Positions 1 to 8,799 of a DNA stretch of 64,000 bases are shown piece by piece. The notes below the pieces were generated by a model. The model was not told the DNA's origin, made no database searches, and saw nothing but the letters and a program-made list of their open reading frames with translations. A program made the translations under genes and the position numbers. The stretch is from assembly GCA_020633775.1 (NCBI GenBank), contig JACKDA010000008.1:1-64000 (forward strand), in the 5' to 3' direction. Source of the DNA: Gemmatimonadales bacterium (lineage in GTDB: Bacteria > Gemmatimonadota > Gemmatimonadetes > Gemmatimonadales > GWC2-71-9). Positions within the stretch are counted from its first letter, which is position 1; the number at the start of each line of letters is the position of its first letter.

Positions 1-36
1 GGGGTGAGGTCAGTGGCCGGATCGGGGTGCGCGGCG

Positions 37-42
37 TAGCTT
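37..42 (+). promoter_or_regulatory. Probable -10 box (TAGCTT)
   Basis: TAGCTT lies 22 bases before the GTG of the first gene. The same hexamer or a close variant precedes many genes in this window, so it is read as a housekeeping -10 element. No convincing -35 can be judged this close to the window edge. Confidence 0.4.
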
Positions 43-64
43 CGACCGGGCCGGGGTCGCCCCG

Positions 65-1474
65 GTGCCGACCATCCCACGCTGGAGGCGACCCATCGCC
101 TCGCCGCACCTGATCCGCCAGACGGCGCGCATCGCCGTCGCCCTCCTGCCCCTGCTGACCGCCTCGCGCGCGCTCGCGGGGCAGGAGGCGCGCTGCGCCC
201 CCCGCCGCAGCGAGCTGGCGGTCGAGGAGACCCTCGGCCTCAATCTCCTGGTGAACCGGATCGATGCCTGGGTGTTCGACCAGGCCTGGGCCCGGGTCAG
301 CTTCGAGGACTGGTCCCGCAACCTGGACCTCGGCTGGGAGTGGGACGAGAACGCGTTCGGGACGAACATGTTCGCCCACCCCTTCCACGGCGCCACCTAC
401 TTCAACGCCGGTCGCTCGAACTGCCTCTCCTACTGGGAGTCGATCCCGCTGGCCTTCCTCGGCTCGTGGACCTGGGAGTTCTTCGGCGAGACCTATCGGC
501 CCTCGCTCAACGATTTCTTCATGACCTCGTTCGGCGGTATCGCGCTGGGCGAGATCACCCACCGCGTCGCGGCCACGATCCGCGACGAGCAGGCGACCGG
601 CTCGGGTCGGATCCTGCGCGAGCTCGCGGCCACGCTGGTCGATCCGGTCGCGGGCGTGAACCGATTGATCCGGGGCGAGTGGAACCGCGTGGGCGACAAC
701 CCCGCCGAACACGACCCCGGCGCGTTCCTTTTCCGGCTCGGTGTCGGGGTGCGCGGCATCCAGGACGACACGACGCGGGTCCAGACCTGGTCCCCGATGA
801 TCCAGCTCGATGTCCGCTACGGCGACCCGTTCACCCGCGACTATCGGGCACCGTTCGATGTCTTCTGGCTGCGGGCACAGGTCGCACCTGGCGGCGGTGG
901 CCTGAACCTCATCGAGGGATCGGGGCGCCTGTACCAGCGCGCGCTGGATCATGGTGGCGGGACGCGCCATGCGCTGATGCTCAACCACCGCTACGAGTAC
1001 CTGCACAAGCCGGTCTATCAGTACGGCGCGCAGAGCGTGGAGATGGGGCTGCTCTCGCGCTGGCGGCTCTCGGAGCGCAGCCGACTCCGCACCCGGCTGT
1101 CGGGGGACCTCATCGTGATGGGGGCGATCGACGCGCCGGTGGCGGGGTTCGGGGAACGGACCTACGACTTCGGGCCGGGGGCGGGTGCGACGCTGGAGCT
1201 GGTGCTCGAGCGGAACGGGCGCCCGGCCGTCACGCTCAACAACCGGGTGGAGTACCTCCACACCGTGAGCGGCGCACCGGCCAACCACATCGTGGCGTTC
1301 TCGTCGCTGGAGGGCCATGTCACCCTCGGTCGCTCCCTTGGCGTCGGCGTCGAGTTCACCGGTGCGACGCGCGAGAGCCGCTACCTCGACGCCCCGGCCG
1401 CCGTGAACAGCTTCGGGGAGGCACGCCTCTTCCTCTCGCTGACCTCCTTCTCCGGCCCGCGGACCCTGCCATGA
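65..1474 (+). CDS. DUF3943 domain envelope protein
   Basis: 469 residues with a GTG start. A hydrophobic signal-like segment around residues 20-38 ends near ALAGQ, so export is likely. Residues about 95-150 carry the DUF3943 hallmark (GTNMFAHPFHG followed by FNAGRSN and a tryptophan-rich stretch). The rest is rich in alternating beta-strand patterns and ends in aromatic strands, suggesting an outer-membrane or periplasmic barrel. DUF3943 proteins have no established function. The stop overlaps the ATG of the next gene by four bases (ATGA), so the two are probably co-translated. The start could lie upstream only if it is not GTG/ATG, because the frame is closed close by. Confidence 0.75.
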   Translation: MPTIPRWRRPIASPHLIRQTARIAVALLPLLTASRALAGQEARCAPRRSELAVEETLGLNLLVNRIDAWVFDQAWARVSFEDWSRNLDLGWEWDENAFGTNMFAHPFHGATYFNAGRSNCLSYWESIPLAFLGSWTWEFFGETYRPSLNDFFMTSFGGIALGEITHRVAATIRDEQATGSGRILRELAATLVDPVAGVNRLIRGEWNRVGDNPAEHDPGAFLFRLGVGVRGIQDDTTRVQTWSPMIQLDVRYGDPFTRDYRAPFDVFWLRAQVAPGGGGLNLIEGSGRLYQRALDHGGGTRHALMLNHRYEYLHKPVYQYGAQSVEMGLLSRWRLSERSRLRTRLSGDLIVMGAIDAPVAGFGERTYDFGPGAGATLELVLERNGRPAVTLNNRVEYLHTVSGAPANHIVAFSSLEGHVTLGRSLGVGVEFTGATRESRYLDAPAAVNSFGEARLFLSLTSFSGPRTLP

Positions 1475-2082
1475 GGGGACGACGGCTGCTCGGACCGGCC
1501 CTCGCCGGCGTGGCACTCCTCGCCTCGGCGCTGCCGGCCCAGCGCGCCCCGCTACGGAGCGGGCTCTGGTTCGAGCTCGGGCGCGGGACGGGCAACATCC
1601 GCATCAGCTGCACCACCTGCGAGCGCCCGACCTCGCTGTTCGGCGGGAGCGGGTTCCTCCGGATCGGCGGATCACTGTCGCGGAAGGTGTTGCTGTCGCT
1701 GGAGGTCTTCTCGCTGCTCGATGATCGATTCGAGGCCCGGGGGACCGACTCCACCGTCACGCTCGAGACCTACGCCGTGGGCCCGACCGTGCTCTGGTAT
1801 CCGTGGTCGAGCGGATTCCACCTGAGCGCGGGGATGGGGGTGGCCGGTGTCGAACTCGCGCTGCCGGTGACCGAGGACGTGCCGGAGCTGCTCGCCTCGG
1901 GGACGGGCGTGGGCGTGCACTTCGGCGTGGGCCTCGACGTGCCCCTCTGGAGGAAGCTCTCGACCTCGGCCAGTTTCGGCGTCTACTACTCGGCGATCGG
2001 CGACGTGCCGATCACCGAGAACGTGGTCGATGACGTGATCAGCACGGGCTATCACGTCAGCATCGCGCTGGTGCTCCGCTAG
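1471..2082 (+). CDS. Outer-membrane beta-barrel protein, small
   Basis: 203 residues. The ATG overlaps the previous stop, and a short signal peptide ends in ALPAQ. The remainder alternates polar and hydrophobic residues in strand-length blocks with glycine turns (GFLRIGGSL, AGMGVAGVEL, GVGVHFGVGLD) and closes with YHVSIALVLR, the aromatic-ending strand typical of an outer-membrane beta signal. A CTTC pair near residue 47 may form a disulphide. No enzymatic motif is visible. Co-transcription with the DUF3943 protein suggests a shared envelope role. The gene converges on the phosphodiesterase gene, overlapping its end by four bases. Confidence 0.7.
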   Translation: MRGRRLLGPALAGVALLASALPAQRAPLRSGLWFELGRGTGNIRISCTTCERPTSLFGGSGFLRIGGSLSRKVLLSLEVFSLLDDRFEARGTDSTVTLETYAVGPTVLWYPWSSGFHLSAGMGVAGVELALPVTEDVPELLASGTGVGVHFGVGLDVPLWRKLSTSASFGVYYSAIGDVPITENVVDDVISTGYHVSIALVLR

Positions 2083-2573
2083 TCCTCGTCCGCGGGGGTG
2101 AGCGGCACCAGGCGGGCGCGCGGCGGGATCCCGGGCTCCAGCTCGATGATCCCGACCGAGGCCGGGATGTCGAAGCGCCGCGGCCCCGCGGCACCCGGGT
2201 TCATCACCGTCACCACCACGTCGACGACCTCGAGCTTCGGCCGATGGGTGTGGCCGTGGATCAGGATGTCGGCCGTCGGGTGGGCGGCGTGGAGCGCCGC
2301 GTTGGGGACCCCGCGGCCGAACTGGTCCCCATGGGTCACCACGATGTCGAAGCCGTCGAGGCGCACCTCGGCGACGCGCGGCAGCCGCGCGCGCACCTCC
2401 ATGTCGTCGGTGTTGCCGTACACGGCCGTCACGGGGGCGATCGCCTCCAGCTCGGTCAGCAGCTCGAGCGGGCCGAGGTCGCCGGCATGCAGGATGTGAT
2501 CGACCTCCGCGAAGACCTCGAACACCTCGGGGCGCAGCAGGCCGTGCGTGTCGGAGATGATGCCGAGGCGCAC
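2079..2573 (-). CDS. YfcE/MJ0936-family metallophosphodiesterase
   Basis: 164 residues, the usual length for this small calcineurin-like family. Metal-binding motifs appear in order: D-T-H at residues 8-10 (SDTHG), GDLG near 33, GNTDD near 54, THGD near 80 and HGHTH near 107. The family hydrolyses phosphodiesters with Mn2+ or similar metals; the natural substrate is usually unknown. It starts with GTG one base after the TGA of ubiX, so it is the last gene of the quinone operon, probably by position rather than pathway. The 3' end overlaps the convergent barrel gene by four bases. Confidence 0.85.
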   Translation of the reverse strand: MRLGIISDTHGLLRPEVFEVFAEVDHILHAGDLGPLELLTELEAIAPVTAVYGNTDDMEVRARLPRVAEVRLDGFDIVVTHGDQFGRGVPNAALHAAHPTADILIHGHTHRPKLEVVDVVVTVMNPGAAGPRRFDIPASVGIIELEPGIPPRARLVPLTPADED

Positions 2574-2574
2574 G

Positions 2575-3168
2575 TCATCCCTCCCAGCGCGGGGCGATCT
2601 CGACGTCCAGGTCGAGCTGGTCGAGGATCCGCTGCACGATGAAGTCGACCAGCTGCTCGATCGTCGCGGGGCGATGATAGAAGCCGGGTGCCGCCGGGAT
2701 GACGACGGCGCCGGCCTCGGTGACCGCGGTGAGGTTGCGCAGGTGCACCAGCGAGAGCGGCGTCTCGCGCGGCACGAGGATCAGCCGCCGTCGCTCCTTC
2801 AGCGTGACGTCGGCGGCCCGCTCGACGAGCGAGCGCGAGGAGCCCTGCGCGATCGCCGAGACCGTCCCCATCGAGCACGGGCAGACCACCATGCCGGCGG
2901 TCCGATGCGACCCCGAGGCCGGCTTCGCGCCGCGATCGCCATCGGGATGGAGCGTGATGCTCGACCAGTCGCCACCGGTTGCCGCGTGCAGGGCCGCCTC
3001 GTCGGCGATGCCGCTCTCGGTCTGCAGCAGGCGCCAGCCGTGTGACGACACGATGAGCTCGACGGGGACCCGTGCCCGGGCGAGCACCTCGAGCAGGCGG
3101 ACGGCGTACGGCGCCCCGGAGGCACCGGTGATGGCGAGGACGATCGGCAGCGGGGTCGGTGCGGACAT
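2575..3168 (-). CDS. ubiX: UbiX-family flavin prenyltransferase
   Basis: 197 residues. The N-terminal ITGASGAPYAVRLL is the FMN-binding loop of UbiX/Pad1 enzymes, followed by the conserved CSMGT segment (about residue 100) and the P-R-E-T phosphate-binding stretch (LVPRETPLS). UbiX makes prenylated FMN, the cofactor of UbiD-type decarboxylases, and a ubiD gene is two genes upstream. In this menaquinone context it likely acts as MqnM. A TAGCAT box sits six bases before the ATG and its TAG is also the stop of ubiA, so the gene could be read from the operon or from a leaderless transcript of its own. Confidence 0.92.
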   Translation of the reverse strand: MSAPTPLPIVLAITGASGAPYAVRLLEVLARARVPVELIVSSHGWRLLQTESGIADEAALHAATGGDWSSITLHPDGDRGAKPASGSHRTAGMVVCPCSMGTVSAIAQGSSRSLVERAADVTLKERRRLILVPRETPLSLVHLRNLTAVTEAGAVVIPAAPGFYHRPATIEQLVDFIVQRILDQLDLDVEIAPRWEG

Positions 3169-3177
3169 GGTTCGATG

Positions 3178-4074
3178 CTACCCGATCACCAGGCGATCCA
3201 CCAGCGCGAAGGCGAAGACCGTCACGCTCATCACGCCGTTCATGGTGAAGAACGCCGCATCGAGGCGGGAGAGGTCGCCGGGCTGCACCAGCCGGTGCTC
3301 CCAGGTGAGGATCCCGGCGGCGGCCACGACCCCGGCGGCGTACCAGGCCCCGAAGCCGGCCTGCCAGCCGAAGAGCGCGAGGGCCGGGATGGTGACCCCG
3401 TGGAGCAGCTTGGCGAGCAGGATCGCGCGCCGCTGCCCGAGGCGGACCACGGCACTGTGCAACCCCTGGTCACGATCGAACCCCTCGTCGGGAAGGGCGT
3501 AGAAGATGTCGAACCCCGCCACCCAGGTCATCACCGCGACCGCGATCACCGGCAACAACCACCACGGCTCGCTCCACGTGCCGGTCACCGCGAGCCAGCC
3601 GCCGGCCGGGGCGATGGCGAGCCCGAGTCCGAGCCAGAGGTGCGGCCACCAGGTGAACCGCTTGGCGTAGGAGTAGCCGAGGACCCAGGCGAGGGCGACG
3701 GGGCTGAGGGCGAGGCAGAGCGGGTTGAGCATCGCGCTCGCGAGGACGAACACCGCCGCGGCGACGGCCACCGCCGCCATCGCGGCGCCGACGCCGATGG
3801 TGCCGGCCGGGATCTCGCGCTGGGCGGTGCGCGGGTTCCGGGCGTCGAACTGCCGGTCGACGATCCGGTTGAACCCCATCGCCGCGAAGCGGGCCGCGCT
3901 GAACGCGACCGCGACCCACGCGACCGTCGCGACATCGACCGGCGCGACCCGCGAGGCCCCGAGCACGCCGAGGAGCGCGAACGGCAGCGCGAACAGCGTG
4001 TGCGGCAGCTTCACGAACGAGGCCCACCGCGCCACCGGCGACGTCCCGGCGAAGGTCTGCCCCTCGCGACTCAC
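3178..4074 (-). CDS. ubiA: UbiA-family prenyltransferase, likely MqnP
   Basis: 298 residues from the GTG that overlaps the ubiD stop (GTGA); the frame stays open upstream but that part is only the shadow of ubiD. Both aspartate-rich motifs of UbiA enzymes are present: N-R-I-V-D-R-Q-F-D near residue 70 and D-E-G-F-D-R-D near residue 195, separated by eight to nine hydrophobic helices. It should attach the polyprenyl tail to an aromatic acid in the membrane. Flanking ubiD, ubiX and ubiE without ubiquinone hydroxylases suggest 1,4-dihydroxy-6-naphthoate as acceptor (futalosine pathway, MqnP). Substrate choice is inference; the family is clear. Confidence 0.88.
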   Translation of the reverse strand: MSREGQTFAGTSPVARWASFVKLPHTLFALPFALLGVLGASRVAPVDVATVAWVAVAFSAARFAAMGFNRIVDRQFDARNPRTAQREIPAGTIGVGAAMAAVAVAAAVFVLASAMLNPLCLALSPVALAWVLGYSYAKRFTWWPHLWLGLGLAIAPAGGWLAVTGTWSEPWWLLPVIAVAVMTWVAGFDIFYALPDEGFDRDQGLHSAVVRLGQRRAILLAKLLHGVTIPALALFGWQAGFGAWYAAGVVAAAGILTWEHRLVQPGDLSRLDAAFFTMNGVMSVTVFAFALVDRLVIG

Positions 4075-5552
4075 CGTGGCGCGATCCCGAGTCGGGGCCA
4101 GAGGGCATCGACCCGCGCCTTCGTCGCCTCGTCCATCACGATCTTGTCGGGCCACTCGCGGGTGAACCCCTCCTCCGGCCACTTCCGCGTGGCATCGATC
4201 CCCATCTTGCTGCCGAACGAGAAGTGCTGCGACGCATGGTCGAGGACATCGACCGGCCCGCGGGCGAACTCGACGTCGCGCTTCGGGTCGATGTTGTTCA
4301 GCGCGACCCACCATGTCTCGTCCGGGTCCTGCACGTTCACGTCCTTGTCCACCACGACGAGCACCTTCGACAGCGACATCAACCCCTGGCCCCAGAGGGC
4401 GTGCATCACCTTGTAGGCCTGCCCGGGGTACTGCTTGTCGATGCTGACGAAGACCAGGTTGTGGAAGATCCCCGCCGCCGGCATGTGGTAGTCGACGATC
4501 TCGGGCACCGTCAGCTTGAGCAGCGGCAGGAAGATCCGCTCGGTGGCATGGCCGAGCCAGTAGTCCTCCATCGGGGGACGGCCCACCAGCGTCGCCGGGT
4601 AGATCGGGGTGCGCTTCATGGTGACGGCATCGACGTGCAGCCGCGGGTAGAGGTCGGCGAGCGAGTAGAAGCCGGTATGGTCGCCGAACGGCCCCTCCAT
4701 GACCAGCGCCTCCGCCGGGTCGATGTGGCCCTCGATCACGATCTCGGCCTCGGCCGGAACCTCGAGGTCCGAGGTCAGCGCGGGCGCGAGCTCCACCGGT
4801 TCGCGGCGGAGGAAGCCGGCGAAGAGGAACTCGTCGATCCCCGGCGGCAGCGGCGCCGAGCCGGAGTAGATCGCGGCCGGATCGCCACCGAGCGCGATCG
4901 CGACCGGCATCGTCTCGCCCCGCTCGGCGAGTTCGCGCCAGTGGGCCGCGCCGGTCTTGTGGCGCTGCCAGTGCATCGCCAGCTCGCGCTTCCCCTGGAC
5001 CTGCACCCGGTACATCCCGACGTTGCGCGTCCCGCGACCGGGGTCGCGGGTGATCACCATCGGCAGCGTGATGTAGCGCCCGCCGTCGCCGGGCCAGGTC
5101 TGCAGGAAGGGAATCCGGTCGAGGTCGATCTCGTCACCGCGCCAGACGACCTCCTGGCACGGCGGCCTGCCGGACCGCACCCGCGGCGGGAACTTCGCCA
5201 TCTCGGCCAGCTTGGGCAGCATCGAGAGCTTGCCCATCAGCCCCTTGGGCACCTTGAGCTCCAGCATCTCGGCGATCCGGTCGCCGATCGCGTCGAGCCG
5301 GTCGGTCCCCAGGGCGAGTTCCATGCGGCGACGCGAGCCATAGGCGTTGATGAGCACCGGGATCGGCGAGGTGGTGCCGTCGTCGAGGACCGGCTGGGTG
5401 AACAGCAGCGCGGGGCCGCCGCCGGGCAGCTTCATGGTCCGATCGGCGATCTCGGCGAGCTCGAGGTGGGTGCGCACCGGCTGCTCGATGCGGACGAGTT
5501 CGCCGAGTCGCGCGATCGCGTCGACGAAGGCGGGCAGGGAGTCGAGACTCAT
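4071..5552 (-). CDS. ubiD: UbiD-family decarboxylase, likely MqnL
   Basis: 493 residues, normal for UbiD. Conserved features include TRDPGRGTRNVGMYR (prenyl-FMN and metal site), the WQRHKTG stretch, and the EGPFGDHTGFYS segment around residue 285, which contains the conserved acidic residue of the E-R-E network. It uses prenylated FMN made by UbiX to decarboxylate the prenylated aromatic acid. Its ATG overlaps the ubiE stop and its stop overlaps the ubiA start, so ubiE-ubiD-ubiA is a translationally coupled set. In a menaquinone organism the likely substrate is the prenylated 1,4-dihydroxy-6-naphthoate. Confidence 0.9.
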   Translation of the reverse strand: MSLDSLPAFVDAIARLGELVRIEQPVRTHLELAEIADRTMKLPGGGPALLFTQPVLDDGTTSPIPVLINAYGSRRRMELALGTDRLDAIGDRIAEMLELKVPKGLMGKLSMLPKLAEMAKFPPRVRSGRPPCQEVVWRGDEIDLDRIPFLQTWPGDGGRYITLPMVITRDPGRGTRNVGMYRVQVQGKRELAMHWQRHKTGAAHWRELAERGETMPVAIALGGDPAAIYSGSAPLPPGIDEFLFAGFLRREPVELAPALTSDLEVPAEAEIVIEGHIDPAEALVMEGPFGDHTGFYSLADLYPRLHVDAVTMKRTPIYPATLVGRPPMEDYWLGHATERIFLPLLKLTVPEIVDYHMPAAGIFHNLVFVSIDKQYPGQAYKVMHALWGQGLMSLSKVLVVVDKDVNVQDPDETWWVALNNIDPKRDVEFARGPVDVLDHASQHFSFGSKMGIDATRKWPEEGFTREWPDKIVMDEATKARVDALWPRLGIAPR

Positions 5553-6295
5553 GCGGCGGTCAACTCTCCGGTGTGGATGGCGACGATCCCGCCCCAGTGG
5601 GTGGCCCAGCGGACGTCCCGGAAGCCGGCGGCCTCGAGGCGCGCCGCCAGGGTGGGCGGATCGGGAAAGGCGAGCACCGACGCTGGAAGCCAGTCGTAGG
5701 CGCTCCTATGTTTGGAGACCAGCCGCCCGATCCGAGGGAGGATCTGGCGGAAGTAGCCGAGGTACATTGCCCGGAGCGGTTGCCAGGTCGGCGTGGTGAA
5801 CTCGAGGATGACCAGCCGCCGACCGGGCCGCAGCACGCGCGCCATCTCCCGCAGCCCCGCATCGAGGTCCATGAGATTGCGCACCCCGAATCCCACCATC
5901 GCCCCATCGAAGCTGTCGTCACCGAACGGCAGCCGGAGCGTGTCGGCGGCCGCCGCCCGGACCCTGGCGCTCTTGTCGCGTCCGGCGGCAAGCATCGCGG
6001 GGACGAAATCTGACGCGACCACCCGACCGGTGAACCCGGGGCGGTTGCCCAGCTCGGCCGACAGGTCCCGGGTCCCCGCGCAGGCATCGAGGTACGTGCC
6101 GTCCGGCCGATCGGTCCACCCCAGCCGGTCGACCGCCGTGCGACGCCAGCGCCGGTCGGCGTTCAGGCTGAGCACGTGGTTGAGCAGGTCGTAGCGCGGG
6201 GCGATGGAACGGAACATCTCGCGCACGTACGCCTGCTTCGCGTCACCCCCCGCCAGGGGGAGTGAGGGCTCGGTCTCGATCTCGATCTCGGGCAT
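5549..6295 (-). CDS. ubiE: Demethylmenaquinone methyltransferase (UbiE/MenG)
   Basis: 248 residues from the ATG at 6295. Class I SAM methyltransferase: F-R-S-I-A-P-R-Y-D-L-L-N-H near residue 30 is the UbiE signature, the SAM loop is LDACAGTRDLS, and the second signature (RPGRRLVILEFTTP) is near residue 155. It performs the last C-methylation of menaquinone. The start is supported by a TAGCTT box eight bases before the ATG and no Shine-Dalgarno sequence, suggesting a leaderless message heading the ubiE-ubiD-ubiA-ubiX operon. The in-frame extension upstream runs into the opposite-strand sigma operon and is a shadow. Confidence 0.92.
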   Translation of the reverse strand: MPEIEIETEPSLPLAGGDAKQAYVREMFRSIAPRYDLLNHVLSLNADRRWRRTAVDRLGWTDRPDGTYLDACAGTRDLSAELGNRPGFTGRVVASDFVPAMLAAGRDKSARVRAAAADTLRLPFGDDSFDGAMVGFGVRNLMDLDAGLREMARVLRPGRRLVILEFTTPTWQPLRAMYLGYFRQILPRIGRLVSKHRSAYDWLPASVLAFPDPPTLAARLEAAGFRDVRWATHWGGIVAIHTGELTAA

Positions 6296-6303
6296 CGGGG
6301 CCA

Positions 6304-6309
6304 AAGCTA
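6304..6309 (-). promoter_or_regulatory. Leaderless-type -10 box of ubiE operon
   Basis: TAGCTT (minus strand) stands eight bases before the ubiE ATG, with TTGCCC about 18 bases further upstream as a plausible -35. There is no Shine-Dalgarno between box and ATG. The 51-base gap is shared with the divergent sigma-factor gene. Confidence 0.55.
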
Positions 6310-6346
6310 CCGGCCCCGGGAACGCCGGGGCAACGCGAGCGGCCCC

Positions 6347-6958
6347 GTGAGCCATCCGACCCCCGTCGATTGGCGCCTCCTGACCGACCAGGAGGTGGTC
6401 CGGCATGCGGTCGCCGGCCGGGAAGCCGCCTACCGCGAGCTGATCCGGCGCTACCAGCGGCCCGTCTTCTCGCTGGTCTATCGCATGGTCCGCGATCGGG
6501 AACTCGCCGAGGACCTGACCCAGGAGACCTTCGTCAAGGTCCTCAACGCGATCGACTCCTACCGGCCGGAGTACCGCTTCTCGAGCTGGATCTTCAAGAT
6601 CGCGAACAACGCCTCGATCGATCACCTGCGGCGGCGCGGCCTGGACACCCTCTCGCTCGACGGGTCGCCCCATGCCGAGACTGCCGAGGCGATCGAGGCG
6701 ACCACCCTCCAACTCGGCGACACGGCCGAGTCGCCGCTGGAGGAAGTCGCGAACCGGGAGCTGGGCGACCAGATCGAGGCGGCCATCAACACGCTCCGCC
6801 CGGAGTACCGCAGCTGCATCATCCTGCGGCACATCGAGGGACGCCCGTACGAGGAGATCGCCGAGATCCTCGAGCTCCCCCTGGGGACCGTCAAGACCTA
6901 CATCCACCGCGCCCGGAACGAGCTCCGGATCCTGCTTGCCGACACCCGCGAGGACTGA
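6347..6958 (+). CDS. ECF RNA polymerase sigma factor (SigE-like)
   Basis: 203 residues, GTG start. Region 2 spans residues about 25-95 (YRELIRRYQRPVFSLVYRM, then DLTQETFVKVLNAI and FSSWIFKIANN), and region 4 spans about 140-195 with the helix-turn-helix YEEIAEILELPLGTVKTYIHRAR. No extra domains. It directs RNA polymerase to a stress or envelope regulon. The anti-sigma gene begins 37 bases downstream, followed by two envelope proteins, so the whole set is probably one autoregulated operon. It is divergent from ubiE. Confidence 0.9.
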   Translation: MSHPTPVDWRLLTDQEVVRHAVAGREAAYRELIRRYQRPVFSLVYRMVRDRELAEDLTQETFVKVLNAIDSYRPEYRFSSWIFKIANNASIDHLRRRGLDTLSLDGSPHAETAEAIEATTLQLGDTAESPLEEVANRELGDQIEAAINTLRPEYRSCIILRHIEGRPYEEIAEILELPLGTVKTYIHRARNELRILLADTRED

Positions 6959-6995
6959 AACATGAACCCCGTGCACCCCGTACGAGGACGGTAAG

Positions 6996-7583
6996 ATGGC
7001 CCCCGACCCGACCCTCCATGTCAGCGCCGACGAACTGGACGCCCTGCACGAGCAAGGTCTGTCCACGCGCGTCACGTCGCACATCGCGACATGCCCTCCC
7101 TGCCGCCAATTGGTGGCCCTCGACCTCCGCCTCGTCGCCGGTCTCAGCACCCTCCCGACCTGGGACGCCTCGCCGACCCTCGCTGCCCGAGTGCTCGGTC
7201 GGCTCACCCCGGCGACGGATCGCGCCGTGGTGGCGAGCATGCCGAGTGACCGGGAGCGCGCCGCCCGCCGGCGCGTGATCATTGCCGGCTTGCTCACCGG
7301 CGGGGGCGTGGCGGCCGGATTCACGTGGGCCGTCCTCAACCCCGCCGCGGCGCAGGGGCTCGCCGGCCCCGCCGTGACCGAGGTGTCGCAGGCGCTCTGG
7401 CTCTCGTTGCAGGGGCTCGTCGCCAACACGATCGAGCAGCCGTGGTTCGGGACGGTCCGCGACGCGCTGGCGTCCCCCACCCGGGCCCTCCCCTACCTCG
7501 TCGGTGCCGGGGTGGCCTACGCCCTCACCCTGGTCGGGTTCCGCCGTCTCCTGACCTCGCCCGCGACCGATGCGGGCTGGTAG
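6996..7583 (+). CDS. Zinc-finger anti-sigma factor, membrane
   Basis: 195 residues. The N-terminal region has the zinc-binding H-x3-C-x2-C motif (HIATCPPC, residues about 29-36) of ZAS-domain anti-sigma factors, which bind and hold the ECF sigma factor. Two hydrophobic segments, about residues 88-112 and 165-190, would anchor it in the inner membrane, so a signal is probably sensed at or outside the membrane. The last 14 bases overlap the next gene. Pairing with the adjacent sigma factor follows from gene order and is the usual arrangement. Confidence 0.85.
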   Translation: MAPDPTLHVSADELDALHEQGLSTRVTSHIATCPPCRQLVALDLRLVAGLSTLPTWDASPTLAARVLGRLTPATDRAVVASMPSDRERAARRRVIIAGLLTGGGVAAGFTWAVLNPAAAQGLAGPAVTEVSQALWLSLQGLVANTIEQPWFGTVRDALASPTRALPYLVGAGVAYALTLVGFRRLLTSPATDAGW

Positions 7584-8799
7584 CGCACCGAGCCGGCTCC
7601 TCCTCCTGCTCGCCACGGTGCTGGCGCCGCTCGTCTCCGCGGCCGCGGCACCCTCGGGAGGACCGAGTGCGGACAACCTCGTCGAGCGCCTGAAGACGCT
7701 GCTGCCGTTCGCGGTGGGCGGCGTCGCCCCCCTGCCGCAGGCGGTCCGCCAGGCCGAGCCCGGCGGTCCCACGGTCCGTCTCGGGCGCCTCGACGCCCCC
7801 GAGCAGCTCGAGCGCGACCTCCGCGCGTCGCTCGCCGAGCCGCTGGCCGAGACCGAGCTCACAGTGGTCGATGGGATGGCGCGCCTCGGCAACTACTCCC
7901 TCGGTTCGACCGAGGCGCACCGGGGCCACGTGGTGGTCCTCAAGGGGAACGCCGAGATCCACGGCGAGCTCGAGGGGAACCTGGTCACCCTCGACGGCGA
8001 CGTCGTGGTGCACCCGGGCGCCCGGGTTCGGGGCGACGTCCTCGCGATCAACGGCCGGGTGCGCGACACCGCCGGAGGGATCACCGGGACGTGGAGCGAG
8101 CTGCAGCCGAGCGTGGCCGCCGCCCCCCCGCCGCCGGTGGCCGCCGTGATCGGCGGCCGACTCGCCGGCCTCGCCGGGGTCTTCCTCACCTTCCTGATCC
8201 TCGGCTTCGGCCTCGTCACCTTCGGTCGGCCGAACCTCGAGATCGTTTCCGACACGCTCACCCACTCCCCCGGCCGCTCGTTCATCGCCGGCCTGCTGGG
8301 GCAGATCCTCCTGCTGCCGACATTCGGCATGCTGGTGGTCGGGTTGGTGCTGACGATCGCCGGCGCGCTGCTGGTGCCGTTTGCCGCAGCCGTGTACGTG
8401 GTGCTCGCGATCGTCGCCGTCCTCGGCGGGGTGTTCGCGGTGGCACACGCGATGGGGGAGACCATCACCCGGCGGCGGATGGCGCGCGGGATCGCGATCT
8501 CGCCGAACTCCTATCGCTACCTGACGACCGGGCTGCTCGCGATCGCGATGACGTGGCTGGCCTGGATCGGGGTGGGGTGGGTTCCGGTGGCGGGGCCGCT
8601 CACCTTCCTGCTCGCGACGCTCGCCACCTGGGTCGTCGCGACGCTCGGCTTCGGGGCCGCGCTGCTCTCCCGGGGCGGCATCCGCGAGGAGTTCAGCGGT
8701 CGCCTCCTCCCCGCCGCGATGATGACCGACGAGTACCTCTGGGCCACCCCACAACTTGGGGTGCCGGCGGTCAAGCGCCCGCCGAAGGAGCCGTCGTGA
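7570..8799 (+). CDS. Bactofilin-like polymer-forming membrane protein
   Basis: 409 residues. A signal peptide (residues 1-26) is followed by a linker, then a short beta-helix block (about 115-170: HVVVLKGNAEIHGELEG, VTLDGDVVVHPGARVRG) resembling bactofilin turns, with a regular spacing of hydrophobic and glycine residues. The C-terminal half holds about five transmembrane helices (residues 195-385). Bactofilin-type domains assemble into filaments; here the domain seems to be displayed outside the cytoplasm because it follows a signal peptide. It overlaps the anti-sigma gene, and the next gene starts inside its stop codon (GTGA). The beta-helix call is by pattern only. Confidence 0.6.
   Translation: MRAGSAPSRLLLLLATVLAPLVSAAAAPSGGPSADNLVERLKTLLPFAVGGVAPLPQAVRQAEPGGPTVRLGRLDAPEQLERDLRASLAEPLAETELTVVDGMARLGNYSLGSTEAHRGHVVVLKGNAEIHGELEGNLVTLDGDVVVHPGARVRGDVLAINGRVRDTAGGITGTWSELQPSVAAAPPPPVAAVIGGRLAGLAGVFLTFLILGFGLVTFGRPNLEIVSDTLTHSPGRSFIAGLLGQILLLPTFGMLVVGLVLTIAGALLVPFAAAVYVVLAIVAVLGGVFAVAHAMGETITRRRMARGIAISPNSYRYLTTGLLAIAMTWLAWIGVGWVPVAGPLTFLLATLATWVVATLGFGAALLSRGGIREEFSGRLLPAAMMTDEYLWATPQLGVPAVKRPPKEPS

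Noticed and set aside
2575..6295. Ubiquinone biosynthesis cluster
   Set aside because: No UbiC, UbiG or hydroxylase genes accompany it. The four families also serve the futalosine menaquinone route, which fits the inferred lineage better.
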